Positions 47,718 to 57,853 are shown, numbered from the stretch's first letter. The stretch is 64,000 nt of DNA from DATAPD01 sp036265385 (GCA_036265385.1 DATAPD010000055.1:124001-188000); one strand, 5' to 3'. Notes: a model not told the origin generated them from the sequence alone. Translations and numbers: made by a program.

Positions 47718-48305
47718 CTACTGTTGCAATTTATGCTCGTCGGGCTTTCCACGATCTGTTTGAATCGTGATCCGCATCCACGGATGGACACAGCATTGAT
47801 AGTGGACGAATGTCTCATCGTGGTCCAGTTTGTGCGATGCATGTGCCCCGGGAGCAATGAATAGATTGTCATCGCTCGCCGGTTGTGGCACGAGTTGTCC
47901 GTTGACGACCTGCGCGCATTCGGGCGCTGGTTCCAGATTTCCCGTGGCTTGATTGAGAAAGTCGACAAAGCCACCGCCGAACTTCTTCACTTCGGTGAAC
48001 GTGTGCAACTCGCCGCCGAGATTATCGATTTCAAGCGTTCCGTCCCGCTTCACGATCGCCTTCGTAGGTGGAGTGAAGCGCCACGCGCCCACTGATTTTT
48101 CAGTGGTTGCTTCGTTTGCAAAGCCATTGAAGGTAAGAAAGCCCGACGTGGTATCACGAACGCACGTGCCGTCGCCCACGGCCTCGTTGAATGTGGTCGG
48201 ATCGCAATAATCCAGAATGTGCACGTTTAAACTTTTGGGTGGTTGTTGCGCCAAGCTTGCGATGGGAATCGCGCATATCGCAAGAAGAGTAAGAAAGATA
48301 CGCAT
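47718..48305 (-). CDS. Secreted cupredoxin-like protein
   Basis: Signal peptide MRIFLTLLAICAIPIASLA from Met at 48305 (the frame runs to 48332). Type-1 copper ligand pattern: His110 in GGELHTF and the C-terminal Cys180-x-x-His183-x-x-Met186 in QCCVHPWM, similar to plastocyanin-like CSIHPHM segments. A further Cys181 sits next to the first ligand Cys. A loop with Cys43, Cys57 and Cys139 may be disulfide-bonded. Function is likely electron transfer or copper binding outside the cytoplasm; partner unknown. Confidence 0.7.
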   Translation of the reverse strand: MRIFLTLLAICAIPIASLAQQPPKSLNVHILDYCDPTTFNEAVGDGTCVRDTTSGFLTFNGFANEATTEKSVGAWRFTPPTKAIVKRDGTLEIDNLGGELHTFTEVKKFGGGFVDFLNQATGNLEPAPECAQVVNGQLVPQPASDDNLFIAPGAHASHKLDHDETFVHYQCCVHPWMRITIQTDRGKPDEHKLQQ

Positions 48306-48538
48306 GCTCTGTGCCCCTTTCGTCTCAGCCATGGCTGGCTGGAATCGATCAACGAAAGTACAAGAGTGGGGTTTGCGCGATTGTCACAGCGCTGTCAGAA
48401 ATATGTAAGCATCAGCGGACGAACACCTAAAGACAGATCAAGTAATCGGGCTTCACACGCATAATCAGACAGCTCAAGTTCAGAACGTTAGCTCTCAAAT
48501 TAGTCGGCGGTTCGGCCGTATCGTACACTTGCGCCGTC

Positions 48539-49555
48539 ATGTATACGGTGCTTCGCTTCGTTGGCCGTGCTCTTGTGTGGTTCGTTCTTTTTGGAATCAC
48601 GGCATGGTCGGCGGCTGCCCTGGCTTTTGATTTCAATGCCGCGAAGCTGCGCGTACCGTTCGCGCTCTTATACTGCGCCACGATAATCGCAGTTCTCGGG
48701 GTTACACGCGGCAGTCGGCGTGGCAAGCTGATTTCGGTTGCCGGATTTTTTCTCGTGCTGTTCTGGTGGCTATCCCTGAAGCCCTCGAACCAGCGTCCCT
48801 GGCAGCCGGATGTTGCCGAGACCGCGTGGGTGGAAATCGATGGCGACCACGCCACCATTCACAATCTCCGCGATTGTGAGTACCGCACCGAAGCCGATTA
48901 CACTCCGCGGTGGGAAACCCGCATTGTCGACCTCAACCAGATTCGCGGCGTCGATATATTCATCACGTACTGGGGCTCTCCCTGGATCGCGCATCCCATC
49001 GTGAGTTTCCAGTTCGGAGACAACGATCACGTCGCATTCTCGATCGAGACGCGAAAGGAAATTGGCGAGAGCTACTCCGCAATACTTGGTTTCTTCCGTC
49101 AATATGAACTGATCTACACGATCGCGGACGAGCGGGATGTTGTTCGTCTGCGGACGAACTACCGCCACAACGAGGATGTCTATCTCTATCGGACCATCGC
49201 CGGTCCCGTCTGGGCACGAACATTGTTTCTCGAATACGCACGCGGTGCGAATCGTCTTCATGAGCGTCCTGAGTGGTACAACGCCCTGACACGTAACTGC
49301 ACAACGAACATCTTTAAAGAAGTGAATGCGACAGGCAAGCCGCTGGCGAATGCATCCCGCTATGATTGGCGCATTTTGCTCAACGGTAAGGGGGACGAGA
49401 TGCTTTATGAAAGCGGCAACATCGTCACCAATGGTTTGCCATTTGCACAATTAAAGGAGCAGGCGCATATCAATGACGCGGCTCACGCAGCGAACGCCGA
49501 TGATTTTTCTCGGGCGGTTCGTGTTGGACGAGTCGGCTTCAGAACCGCTAATTGA
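48539..49555 (+). CDS. DUF4105 domain-containing membrane protein
   Basis: 338 aa. Three hydrophobic segments (about 9-30, 39-55, 63-80) precede a soluble domain with TPRWETRIVDLNQIRGVDIFITYWGSPWIAHPIVSFQFGDNDHVAFSIETR and ALTRNCTTNIF. The His and Asn-Cys pair are arranged as in the DUF4105 family, suggested to be peptidase-like; catalysis is unproven. No neighbour gives more context. Confidence 0.75.
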   Translation: MYTVLRFVGRALVWFVLFGITAWSAAALAFDFNAAKLRVPFALLYCATIIAVLGVTRGSRRGKLISVAGFFLVLFWWLSLKPSNQRPWQPDVAETAWVEIDGDHATIHNLRDCEYRTEADYTPRWETRIVDLNQIRGVDIFITYWGSPWIAHPIVSFQFGDNDHVAFSIETRKEIGESYSAILGFFRQYELIYTIADERDVVRLRTNYRHNEDVYLYRTIAGPVWARTLFLEYARGANRLHERPEWYNALTRNCTTNIFKEVNATGKPLANASRYDWRILLNGKGDEMLYESGNIVTNGLPFAQLKEQAHINDAAHAANADDFSRAVRVGRVGFRTAN

Positions 49556-49577
49556 TAACAAATGAATTCGATCGAGA

Positions 49578-49805
49578 CTATCGCGGTGGAACGTCGTCCC
49601 GCGGTCTGGTTTTCATGAACCGCCGTACCAGCCCAAAAATCGCGAAGCAAAAAAGAAAATCGACGAGCAGGCCCAAGTCATGGCGAAACGGTACGTGGCG
49701 CAGTGGTTCGGGCAGATGGGGCATGAGTACGAAATAGATGGCATTGCCGGCGAGGACGGCGAGAAGACCGTCCCGCAGACTGTCGAGCATGCGCATATTG
49801 GCCAT
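49578..49805 (-). CDS. Small two-TM membrane protein
   Basis: 75 aa from Met at 49805 (frame open to 49856, which would overlap recG). LRDGLLAVLAGNAIYFVLMPHLPEPLRHVPFRHDLGLLVDFLFCFAIFGLVRRF gives two membrane helices around a basic loop, and resembles small acidobacterial proteins encoded next to recG. No function known. Confidence 0.6.
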   Translation of the reverse strand: MANMRMLDSLRDGLLAVLAGNAIYFVLMPHLPEPLRHVPFRHDLGLLVDFLFCFAIFGLVRRFMKTRPRDDVPPR

Positions 49806-49837
49806 TAACCCGAGCCCTCCTGCTAACATCCTTTGAG

Positions 49838-52033
49838 ATGCTCGAACCGGGCACATCCGTTCAATATGTAAAAGGAATCGGACCGCGACTGGCGGTGATC
49901 CTCGCCAATAAAGGCATTCATACCGTTGACGACCTCATCCATTATCTGCCTTTTCGGTATGAAGACCGACTAAATCCGCGCAGCGTCGCCGAACTCCGTG
50001 CCGGCGAAATGGCAACCGTGATCGCAGAGGTGCGCAACTCCGGCGTTTTCAAAACTCGACGGATGCCGATTTTCCAACTTACTGTTGGGCAAGGTGTCTC
50101 CCGGCTGAAGTGTCTCTGGTTTCACGGAACATATCTGCGCGACAAGTTTCAGCCCGGTCAATTGATCGCGCTTTACGGGAAGGTAGAAAAAGATGATCGC
50201 AGCGGAGAACTGCAGATCATCCAGCCCCAATTCGAAATCCTTGGTGAATCTGGAGACGACAATGAGGACACAGAATCCAAGGCTGCGACATCACTCGAGG
50301 TCGGAAAAATAGTTCCTATCTACGAATCAGCCGGCCAAGGCAAGCTGTCGGCCCGCTGGTTCAGGCGCGTTATTCACGGGGCTCTCGAAAATCTTCCATC
50401 CGACCTGCCTGACGCAATTCCGGCTGCAGTACGAGCCCGGATGGGTTTGATCTCTCCGCATGAAGCATTGTGGAAAGTGCACTGGCCAGATCCCGGCGAG
50501 AGCGTCGCTGATCTTCAGACCTCGCGCACTCCCGCACATATCCGGCTGATCTTCGACGAACTCTTCTTCCTCGAGCTCGGACTCGAACTGCGTCGTCGCC
50601 AGCAGAAAGCCCAGACGGGGATCTCGTTTCAGCTGGATGATCGAGTGCGGGAAGCAATCAAGAAGATCCTGCCGTTTCATCCGACCGCTGCTCAAAAGCG
50701 TGTGCTGAAGGAAATCGCAGCGGACATGCAGAAGTCTGAACCGATGCGTCGACTGCTTCAGGGAGACGTTGGATCCGGCAAGACCATCGTCGCCTTCGAA
50801 GCGGCCGTCATCGCGATTGAAAATGGCTACCAGGTCGCCCTGATGGCTCCCACGGAGATCCTTGCCCAGCAGCATTATTTCTCCGCGCGGCAGATCCTCG
50901 AGAACACTGGGTATCGGGTCGTTCTTCTTACCGGGTCGCTGGAACAGGACCGCAAACGCGAAATCCGGCGTCATATCTCACAGGGAAATGCACAGCTTGT
51001 AATAGGCACCCATGCTCTGATTGAAGGGAAAGTGGAATTCGAGAAGCTAGGGGTCGTAATCGTTGACGAACAGCACCGCTTCGGAGTTCTGCAGCGGCTG
51101 AAGTTGATGAAGAAGTCTGCCGACGATCCCGCGCAAGCAAAGAAATCATCGGGTCAAGGCACGCGCCGCACCAACGAACCCGAGCCCGATGTGCTTGTCA
51201 TGACAGCCACTCCGATTCCACGCACTCTTGCCCTGACTTTGTATGGCGATCTCGATCTCTCCGTCCTCGACGAACTACCGCCCGGGCGGACTCCAATCGT
51301 GACGCGCCGCATTTCTGACGACCAGGCTCCCAAGGTCTGGGATTTTGTCCGAAAGCAAGTCGCGGCTGGCCACCAGGTTTATGTCGTTTACCCCGTCATT
51401 GAGGAGAACCAGGAAAACGAGCTGAAAGCGGCCTTGAAGATGTATCGCGAGCTCAGCAACAAAACGTTCGCCGATTTAAAAGTGGGCCTGCTTCATGGAC
51501 GCCTCGAACCCGAATTAAAAGAGCAGGTCATGCGCATGTTCCAGCGCGGAGAACTCAACATTCTGGTGGCAACCACCGTAATCGAAGTCGGGGTCGATGT
51601 TCCCAACGCTACCGTGATGGTCATTGAACATGCCGAGCGTTTTGGACTTTCTCAACTCCATCAACTTCGCGGCCGCATTGGCCGGGGCGCAGCCAAGTCT
51701 TACTGCGTTCTTATGACCGGCGGCAAGGTTTCTGAAGAAGGTGAGCGGCGGCTCGACGCCATGGTGCGAACGAATGATGGTTTTCAGATCGCCGAACTCG
51801 ACTTGGAATTACGTGGTCCGGGAGAGTTTTTCGGTACCCGCCAAGCCGGGCTGCCCGATTTCCGCGTGGCTAATCTGATTCGCGATCGACAACTTCTCGA
51901 AGCCGCAAAGCTCGAAGCAGCCACCGTTCTGGCAGGTCCAAGCGCCGAGATTTCCAAAGATGAGATGGAGCGCGCTGTTCGACAGATGCGCTCGCGCTGG
52001 CAGAGCACTTACGGCTTGGCAGAAGTCGGCTGA
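49838..52033 (+). CDS. recG: ATP-dependent DNA helicase RecG
   Basis: Reverses stalled forks and processes recombination intermediates. 731 aa. Wedge/OB domain (QYVKGIGPRLAVILANKGIHTVDDLIHYLPFRYEDR), Walker A GDVGSGKT, DEQH box with RFGV, helicase motifs LVMTATPIPRTLALT, and QLHQLRGRIGRGAAKSYC at motif VI. A 25-residue low-complexity insertion (ADDPAQAKKSSGQGTRRTNEPEPD) lies just after the DEQH motif. Divergent from the small membrane protein. Confidence 0.96.
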   Translation: MLEPGTSVQYVKGIGPRLAVILANKGIHTVDDLIHYLPFRYEDRLNPRSVAELRAGEMATVIAEVRNSGVFKTRRMPIFQLTVGQGVSRLKCLWFHGTYLRDKFQPGQLIALYGKVEKDDRSGELQIIQPQFEILGESGDDNEDTESKAATSLEVGKIVPIYESAGQGKLSARWFRRVIHGALENLPSDLPDAIPAAVRARMGLISPHEALWKVHWPDPGESVADLQTSRTPAHIRLIFDELFFLELGLELRRRQQKAQTGISFQLDDRVREAIKKILPFHPTAAQKRVLKEIAADMQKSEPMRRLLQGDVGSGKTIVAFEAAVIAIENGYQVALMAPTEILAQQHYFSARQILENTGYRVVLLTGSLEQDRKREIRRHISQGNAQLVIGTHALIEGKVEFEKLGVVIVDEQHRFGVLQRLKLMKKSADDPAQAKKSSGQGTRRTNEPEPDVLVMTATPIPRTLALTLYGDLDLSVLDELPPGRTPIVTRRISDDQAPKVWDFVRKQVAAGHQVYVVYPVIEENQENELKAALKMYRELSNKTFADLKVGLLHGRLEPELKEQVMRMFQRGELNILVATTVIEVGVDVPNATVMVIEHAERFGLSQLHQLRGRIGRGAAKSYCVLMTGGKVSEEGERRLDAMVRTNDGFQIAELDLELRGPGEFFGTRQAGLPDFRVANLIRDRQLLEAAKLEAATVLAGPSAEISKDEMERAVRQMRSRWQSTYGLAEVG

Positions 52034-52280
52034 ACTCTGGCTCACCTTGCGTCGATTCCCCCGTCAAAACTGAGAGGCTCTCTAAGTCTTTTGTAATGAG
52101 GAGAATCTCTGGTTCTTGCGGGCCGGAGACGCCTTTGCCTTTAACCTTTGCGCCTTTGCACAACCTGATTACTCTTGGGGGTTTTTCGCTGCAGCGGATG
52201 ACCGGAAAGCGGCATCTGAAGAGATATAATGATGGGAGTTCCAACCCGGAAGTGACGTCCCTTCCTCAATTAAAGAATCC

Positions 52281-53507
52281 ATGTCGATGAGAACTAAAGT
52301 TGCTGTTTTGGTCGCCTCGTTTGCCGTGCTTCTGTTCACGGTCGTAGGCAGTTTTGTGGGTGTGCGCGCCTCCTCGAACGATGGCGCTTATCGCCAGTTG
52401 CAGGTCTACAGTGAAGTACTCTCGCGCGTGCGCAGTGAGTACGTCGAAGATCCTAAAATTCCTACCGTGACGGAAGGCGCGCTTCACGGCTTGCTCGAGT
52501 CGTTGGACGCAAACTCCAGCTATCTCTCGCCCGAAGAATACAAACACTTCAAGCAGATCAAGGGTGCAGGCAAAGCCGGGATCGGTGCGACCGTCTCGAA
52601 GCGTTTCGGGTATGCGGCCGTCGTATCGGTGATTCCAGGTGGTCCTGCGGACAAGGCCGGCCTGGTTGGTTCCGACATCATCGAAGCGATCGAAGGACGC
52701 AGCACGCGTGATATGTCGTTGGCAGAGATCCGCACAGTACTCGTTGGCGAGCCCGGATCCACAACGACCGTTTCCGTCGTTCGTCCACGGAGAGCGGAGC
52801 CTCAGAAGATCGTCATCACCCGCGACGTGGTCAACGTGCCGGCAGCCACTGAGAAGCTTATGGCCGACAACGTTGGCTACGTAAAGGTTGACGCGCTCAC
52901 CCAAGGCAAAGCCCTGGAAATCGCGAACAAGGTGAAAGCCGTTCAAAAGGACGGCGCGAAGCGCTTAGTGCTAGATCTGCGCAACGTCTCCGAGGGTGAT
53001 GAATCCGAGGGCATCGCAACAGCCAACTTGTTCCTGAATCATGGAACGATCACCTACCTGCAGGGACAAAAGTATCCGCGAGAAGCTTTCAACGCCGATC
53101 CTTCGAAGGACATCACCACCCTTCCCATTGTTGTGCTGGTGAATCGTGGAACTGCCGGACCGGCTGAGATCGTCGCTTCTGCCCTGCTCGAGAATGCCCG
53201 CGCAGATATTGTGGGCGATAAGACTTTCGGCGAAGGGTCTGTTCAGAAGACGATCGACTTACCGGACGGCTCTGCCCTGATTCTTTCAGTTGCGAAGTAC
53301 TATTCGCCGAGCGGCAAAGCCATCCAGGACTCTGCAGTCACTCCGAACGTTCTCGTTGCTGATGTGGACGACGACAGCGGATTGCCTGACGATGATTCCG
53401 GCGCGGCCCCCGATAACAACAATGACACTCAGAAAGCGCGTCCACAAACGGATGAGCAACTGAAGAAAGCCATCGAAGTACTGAAAGCTCGGGAAGCCAA
53501 GAGTTAA
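52281..53507 (+). CDS. S41-family PDZ protein lacking catalytic Ser and Lys (CtpA-like)
   Basis: 408 aa with an N-terminal membrane anchor or signal (6-27), a PDZ domain (about 95-180: AAVVSVIPGGPADKAGL) and an S41 fold. In active C-terminal processing proteases the motif is GSASASEI with nucleophile Ser and, 25 residues on, Lys in TFGKG. Here it reads GTAGPAEI, Gly293 in place of Ser, and TFGEG, Glu318 in place of Lys. Both are clear in the DNA. I predict no peptidase activity; a PDZ-based binding or scaffolding role is possible. It is followed by a strong terminator and the PBP gene. Confidence 0.85.
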   Translation: MSMRTKVAVLVASFAVLLFTVVGSFVGVRASSNDGAYRQLQVYSEVLSRVRSEYVEDPKIPTVTEGALHGLLESLDANSSYLSPEEYKHFKQIKGAGKAGIGATVSKRFGYAAVVSVIPGGPADKAGLVGSDIIEAIEGRSTRDMSLAEIRTVLVGEPGSTTTVSVVRPRRAEPQKIVITRDVVNVPAATEKLMADNVGYVKVDALTQGKALEIANKVKAVQKDGAKRLVLDLRNVSEGDESEGIATANLFLNHGTITYLQGQKYPREAFNADPSKDITTLPIVVLVNRGTAGPAEIVASALLENARADIVGDKTFGEGSVQKTIDLPDGSALILSVAKYYSPSGKAIQDSAVTPNVLVADVDDDSGLPDDDSGAAPDNNNDTQKARPQTDEQLKKAIEVLKAREAKS

Positions 53508-53528
53508 GCTTCTTCATTCTTAGTGTTC

Positions 53529-53558
53529 ATCGCGCGCTTTCGGGCGCGCGATTTTTTT
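53529..53558 (+). terminator. Rho-independent terminator after the CtpA-like gene
   Basis: A perfect 9-bp stem ATCGCGCGC / GCGCGCGAT with a TTTCGG loop is followed by seven T. The PBP gene starts 60 bp later, so it needs its own promoter or read-through. Confidence 0.9.
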
Positions 53559-53618
53559 GTGAGCCGTATTTTCCATGGTGCCTCTTTTCTTCCGTTGTTA
53601 TGCTGAGACTAACTTCCG

Positions 53619-55847
53619 ATGAAACTCCTGGACTACGATGTCACGGCGCGCGGAAGGGGTGAGAAGAAGCGCGTCGGTTGGGTGCTATTCGGATTGCTCG
53701 TCCTGATCTCAGCACTTGTCGGTGCGACTGCGGGTCTCTTGCTTGTTTATTCGACGGACTTGCCCCAGGTTGACGGACTGGAGCGTTATCGGCCGAGCGC
53801 CATCACCGAGCTTTACGACAATCATGGCCGGATTATCGGCACCTTCGCTTTACAAAGGCGCGTCATTGCTTCTTACGATGATTACCCGCCCGTTCTGCGC
53901 GACGCCCTGATCTCCATCGAAGACAAAGATTTCTATCGTCATTGGGGCATCAACACTTGGCGAATTCTCGGGGCGGCCTATCGGGATATTCAGTCCGGCG
54001 GCAAGCTGCAGGGTGGCTCGACCCTCACGATGCAACTTGCCCGCAATCTCTTTCTCTCGCCAGACCGTTCTTTTCACCGCAAAGTGCAGGAAGCATTGCT
54101 CGCGGTTCAAATCGAGCGGCGTTTCACGAAACAACAAATTTTTACGCTCTATGCAAACCAGATTTTCTTAGGGCATGGTGCTTACGGATTCGAAGCAGCC
54201 TCCGAGTATTACTTCAGCAAGCCAGCTAAGCGATTAACCCTGGATGAAGCAGCCCTGCTCGCAGGTTTGCCCAAGGCGCCTCAATACTATTCGCCCGTCG
54301 TACACCCTGACCGCGCGCTGAAGCGCCGCAATCTCGTTCTGAACGCAATGTTGGAAGACGGGAAGATCACTACTCAGCAAGCGACCGAAGCGAAAGCAAG
54401 ACCGGTCGTACTCAATTTGCAGCGTGATCCGAATTCAGTCGCGCCGTACTTTGTTGAAGAAGTTCGCCGCTACCTCGAAAGTAAGTACGGCAGCGATCAG
54501 GTTCACGAAGGAGGCCTGCGCGTCTACACCACCCTGGACGTTGATCTCCAGCGTGCTGCCAATCAAGCCATCCTCGATGGACTTGCCGCCTACGAACGTC
54601 GCCACGGATGGAAAGGTCACTTAGTCAATGTTCTGGCCCAAGGCGCCGTGCTCGAGAAGTATCAGAATCTCGATTGGGACGATGCGCCTGAAGTGAATGG
54701 ATACATGCATGCACTCATCACGCAAGCGACCACATCCAGCGCCACCGTGCGCTTTGGCAAGTACACGGCGCAACTTACACAGGCAGATGTGGCTTGGACC
54801 CAGAAAAAACTTGGCACGATTTTGCACGCTGGTGACATCGTTTACATCAAGGTTCTCAACCTAGGAGAGAACGGAGAAGCTCGCGTTTCACTCGAACAAG
54901 ATTCCGGTGCGCAGGGGGCTCTGGTCGCGCTCGATAACGGCACTGGCGAGATCAAAGCCATGGTCGGAGGTCGCGACTTCAACGAATCGAAGTTCAACCG
55001 CGCTGTACAGGCACAGCGTCAGGTTGGTTCCTCGTTTAAGCCATACGTCTATGCTGCCGCAGTTGATCAGGGCGCCTCGCCGGATGACACCATTGTCGAC
55101 GCTCCAATCAGTTTTCCGGCCGGATCAACAACGTACACGCCTCACAATTACGATCAGAAGTTCGAAGGCACGATCACCCTGCGCCGCGCACTTGCTCAGT
55201 CCCGCAACATCCCCGCTTTGAAATTGGCCGATAAGATCGGCATCAAGAACGTGATCGACTACGCACGCCGCTTCGGCGTGACATCCAATATCCCCGCTTA
55301 TCTGCCAATCGCCCTCGGTGCAGCCGATCTCACACTGATGGAACAGACCTCCGCATTCAGCGTCTTTCCCGACGATGGAGTTCGCATCGTGCCCCGCTAC
55401 ATCACGAAGGTGACCGACTACGAAGGGCGCGTTCTGGAGGAGGACTATCCCGAGGTGAAAGATGTCATCTCATCTCGCACGGCACGGGTTCTCACTTCCA
55501 TGCTGCGCGAGGTCGTCTTGCATGGAACAGCCCTCGCCGCTGCGAAGATGCCTTATCCGCTAGCGGGTAAAACCGGTACCACGAACGATTTCACCGATGC
55601 CTGGTTCATCGGATTTTCCCCTGCTCTCACCACTGGGGTTTGGATCGGCTACGATGAAAAGAAATCTCTGGGCTCCAAAGAGACTGGCGGTCGCGCCGCC
55701 CTGCCTGTCTGGATGCAATTCATGAACACCGCTCTGGCAGGAAAAGACGCTGGAGAATTCGAGGCTCCGCCCATCCTATCGGCCTCCACTAGCGCTCAAA
55801 AGGTTGATACGCCAGACGTTGCCCCCGGGGATGGTGAGACCCACTGA
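53619..55847 (+). CDS. Class A penicillin-binding protein (PBP1A-like)
   Basis: Bifunctional peptidoglycan synthase, 742 aa. Cytosolic tail and TM helix (21-45), then GT51 glycosyltransferase with catalytic Glu in EDKDFYRHWG and QGGSTLTMQLARN, and EAALLAGLPKAPQYYSP. The transpeptidase has SSFK with nucleophile Ser471, SRN and KTGTT from Lys651. All key residues intact. C-terminal tail is Ala/Ser/Asp-rich. Confidence 0.95.
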   Translation: MKLLDYDVTARGRGEKKRVGWVLFGLLVLISALVGATAGLLLVYSTDLPQVDGLERYRPSAITELYDNHGRIIGTFALQRRVIASYDDYPPVLRDALISIEDKDFYRHWGINTWRILGAAYRDIQSGGKLQGGSTLTMQLARNLFLSPDRSFHRKVQEALLAVQIERRFTKQQIFTLYANQIFLGHGAYGFEAASEYYFSKPAKRLTLDEAALLAGLPKAPQYYSPVVHPDRALKRRNLVLNAMLEDGKITTQQATEAKARPVVLNLQRDPNSVAPYFVEEVRRYLESKYGSDQVHEGGLRVYTTLDVDLQRAANQAILDGLAAYERRHGWKGHLVNVLAQGAVLEKYQNLDWDDAPEVNGYMHALITQATTSSATVRFGKYTAQLTQADVAWTQKKLGTILHAGDIVYIKVLNLGENGEARVSLEQDSGAQGALVALDNGTGEIKAMVGGRDFNESKFNRAVQAQRQVGSSFKPYVYAAAVDQGASPDDTIVDAPISFPAGSTTYTPHNYDQKFEGTITLRRALAQSRNIPALKLADKIGIKNVIDYARRFGVTSNIPAYLPIALGAADLTLMEQTSAFSVFPDDGVRIVPRYITKVTDYEGRVLEEDYPEVKDVISSRTARVLTSMLREVVLHGTALAAAKMPYPLAGKTGTTNDFTDAWFIGFSPALTTGVWIGYDEKKSLGSKETGGRAALPVWMQFMNTALAGKDAGEFEAPPILSASTSAQKVDTPDVAPGDGETH

Positions 55848-55986
55848 CGAATCTTGCTGTGGAACCCCTCACGTTTGTTTTGCGTATCCGTCTAACGATA
55901 GCAGTGACTGGCTGAAACTTCTGAGCCACTTGTTCAATGAGCGAGAAACTCGCCGACATCAACAAATTCAACGCCCTGGAGTCGAT

Positions 55987-57786
55987 ATGCGATCTGTAGT
56001 CTGTTTGGCCCTCATGTTGGGCCTTCTGAGTTCCGTCTTCACCTTCGCGCAAGCCCCGGCCAATCTGGAAGCCCGTCGCAAGGCTCTCAACGATCTTCTG
56101 AAAGAGCAGTGGGAATATTCCATGCGCACGAGTCCGATTTACGCGTCCGTCCTCGGCGACAAGCGGTATAACGACCAACTCGGTGACTATTCACAGAAGG
56201 CGATCGAGGAAGATCTTGCTCAAACGAAAAAGTTTCTTGAGCGGTTCGAAGCAATTGATACCACCGGATTCCCCGAACAGGAATCACTCAACAAAACGTT
56301 GATGGTTCGCGATCTGAAAGACAACCTGGTCGGCGCAAAGTTCAAACCGTGGGAAATGCCGGTCACACAGTTCGGTGGTCTTCACATTCAACTTCCACAA
56401 CTGGTGAGTGTGCTTGCCTTCACGAATGTGAAGGATTACGAAGACTACATTGCGCGATTGAAGCAAGTGCCGCGCGTTTTCGACGAGACGACCATTCAGA
56501 TGCGAAAAGGTATGGCCGAAGGGCTTATGCCCCCGCGCATGCTGCTTGAGAAAGTCGTGACGCAATCAGACAAGCTCGCATCGCAAAAGGCTGAAGAAAG
56601 CCCGTTCGCGCAACCTTTCAAAAAGTTTCCTGAGGGAATCACCGAGGCTGACCAGAAGCGTTTGCGTGACGCTGGGCTCGCTGCCATCCAGGATTCGGTT
56701 TTGCCTACATATGTGAAATTCACGAAGTTTGTGAAAGACGAATACGCACCAAAAGGCCGCACCGAGCCCGGAGTTTGGGCCCTTCCTGACGGTGCGGAAC
56801 GCTACGCCTACCTCGTTCGGCAAAACACCACTACGACCCTGTCACCGGAAGAGATTCACCAGATCGGCTTGCAACAAGTGCAAGAAATCGAAGCACGGAT
56901 GCTGAAAGTCGCCAATCAGCTCGGCTACAAAGATTTGAAAAGCTTCAACGCCGCGATTCAAAAAGATCCCAAGCTTCACTTCCGCTCTCGCCAGGAAATC
57001 ATCGATCTCTACAAGAAAGATACAGATCAGATGTACACGAAGTTGCCGAACCTCTTCGGCCGTCTTCCGAAGGCGAAAGTTGAAATCATGCCGATCGAAG
57101 AGTTCCGTGAGAAAGAATCGGCCACTCACTACATCCAGCCGGCGCTCGATGGATCGCGCCCGGGACACGTAATGGTCAACACCAGCGACTTTCAGAACCG
57201 CACGATGCTGAGCGTTGAGACCACTGCCTATCACGAGGGCGTCCCCGGACACCACATGCAGATCGCAATCGCGCAGGAATTGCCACAGCTCCCGCCCTTC
57301 CGACAGAACGAGTATTACAACGCATACACAGAAGGCTGGGCTCTCTATTCGGAACGGCTTGGGGAGGAAGTAGGTTTCTTCCAGGACCCATACAGCTACT
57401 ATGGCCACCTGCAAGACGACATGTTGCGTGCGATCCGTCTCGTCGTCGACACAGGTTTTCACTACAAGCGATGGACTCGTCAGCAAGTCGTAGACTTCTT
57501 CCACCAACACTCAACCATCGACGAACCAGAAGTGCAGAGCGAAACGGACCGTTACATCGCGATCCCCGGACAAGCTCTTGGCTACAAAATCGGCCAGCTT
57601 GAAATCCTGAAGCTGCGTGAATACGCAAAAAATCAGCTCGGCAGCAAATTCGACCTTCGAGCGTTCCACGATGAATTGCTTGGAGCCGGTGCCTTGCCGA
57701 TGGATGTTCTCAGCGACCGCGTTCATGCCTGGGTCGGAAGCGAAAAAGCAAGCGCGGGTGGCTCGACAGGCACCGTGGCGCACTGA
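55987..57786 (+). CDS. Secreted DUF885 peptidase
   Basis: 599 aa. The signal MRSVVCLALMLGLLSSVFTFAQ starts at 55987; the frame is open from 55804, overlapping the PBP end, but the start at 55987 fits a signal peptide best. DUF885 proteins are zinc metallopeptidase-like: the motif here is YHEGVPGHHMQIAIA with HExxxGHH, and a downstream Glu in YTEGWALYSERL. Usually exported in Acidobacteria. Natural substrates unknown; peptide hydrolysis is expected. A terminator follows. Confidence 0.85.
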   Translation: MRSVVCLALMLGLLSSVFTFAQAPANLEARRKALNDLLKEQWEYSMRTSPIYASVLGDKRYNDQLGDYSQKAIEEDLAQTKKFLERFEAIDTTGFPEQESLNKTLMVRDLKDNLVGAKFKPWEMPVTQFGGLHIQLPQLVSVLAFTNVKDYEDYIARLKQVPRVFDETTIQMRKGMAEGLMPPRMLLEKVVTQSDKLASQKAEESPFAQPFKKFPEGITEADQKRLRDAGLAAIQDSVLPTYVKFTKFVKDEYAPKGRTEPGVWALPDGAERYAYLVRQNTTTTLSPEEIHQIGLQQVQEIEARMLKVANQLGYKDLKSFNAAIQKDPKLHFRSRQEIIDLYKKDTDQMYTKLPNLFGRLPKAKVEIMPIEEFREKESATHYIQPALDGSRPGHVMVNTSDFQNRTMLSVETTAYHEGVPGHHMQIAIAQELPQLPPFRQNEYYNAYTEGWALYSERLGEEVGFFQDPYSYYGHLQDDMLRAIRLVVDTGFHYKRWTRQQVVDFFHQHSTIDEPEVQSETDRYIAIPGQALGYKIGQLEILKLREYAKNQLGSKFDLRAFHDELLGAGALPMDVLSDRVHAWVGSEKASAGGSTGTVAH

Positions 57787-57803
57787 CCTTATCGTTTTGT
57801 AAA

Positions 57804-57853
57804 AAAGCCAGGGCCGTGGCCTCTTCAGCCAGCGCGCCCTGGCTTTGTTTTTG
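57804..57853 (+). terminator. Rho-independent terminator after the DUF885 gene
   Basis: AAAGCCAGGGC and GCCCTGGCTTT form an 11-bp perfect stem with a 21-nt loop, followed by GTTTTTG. Confidence 0.85.

Noticed and set aside
48770..49450. 226-codon minus-strand frame
   Set aside because: Antisense to the DUF4105 gene; no motif, no ribosome site.
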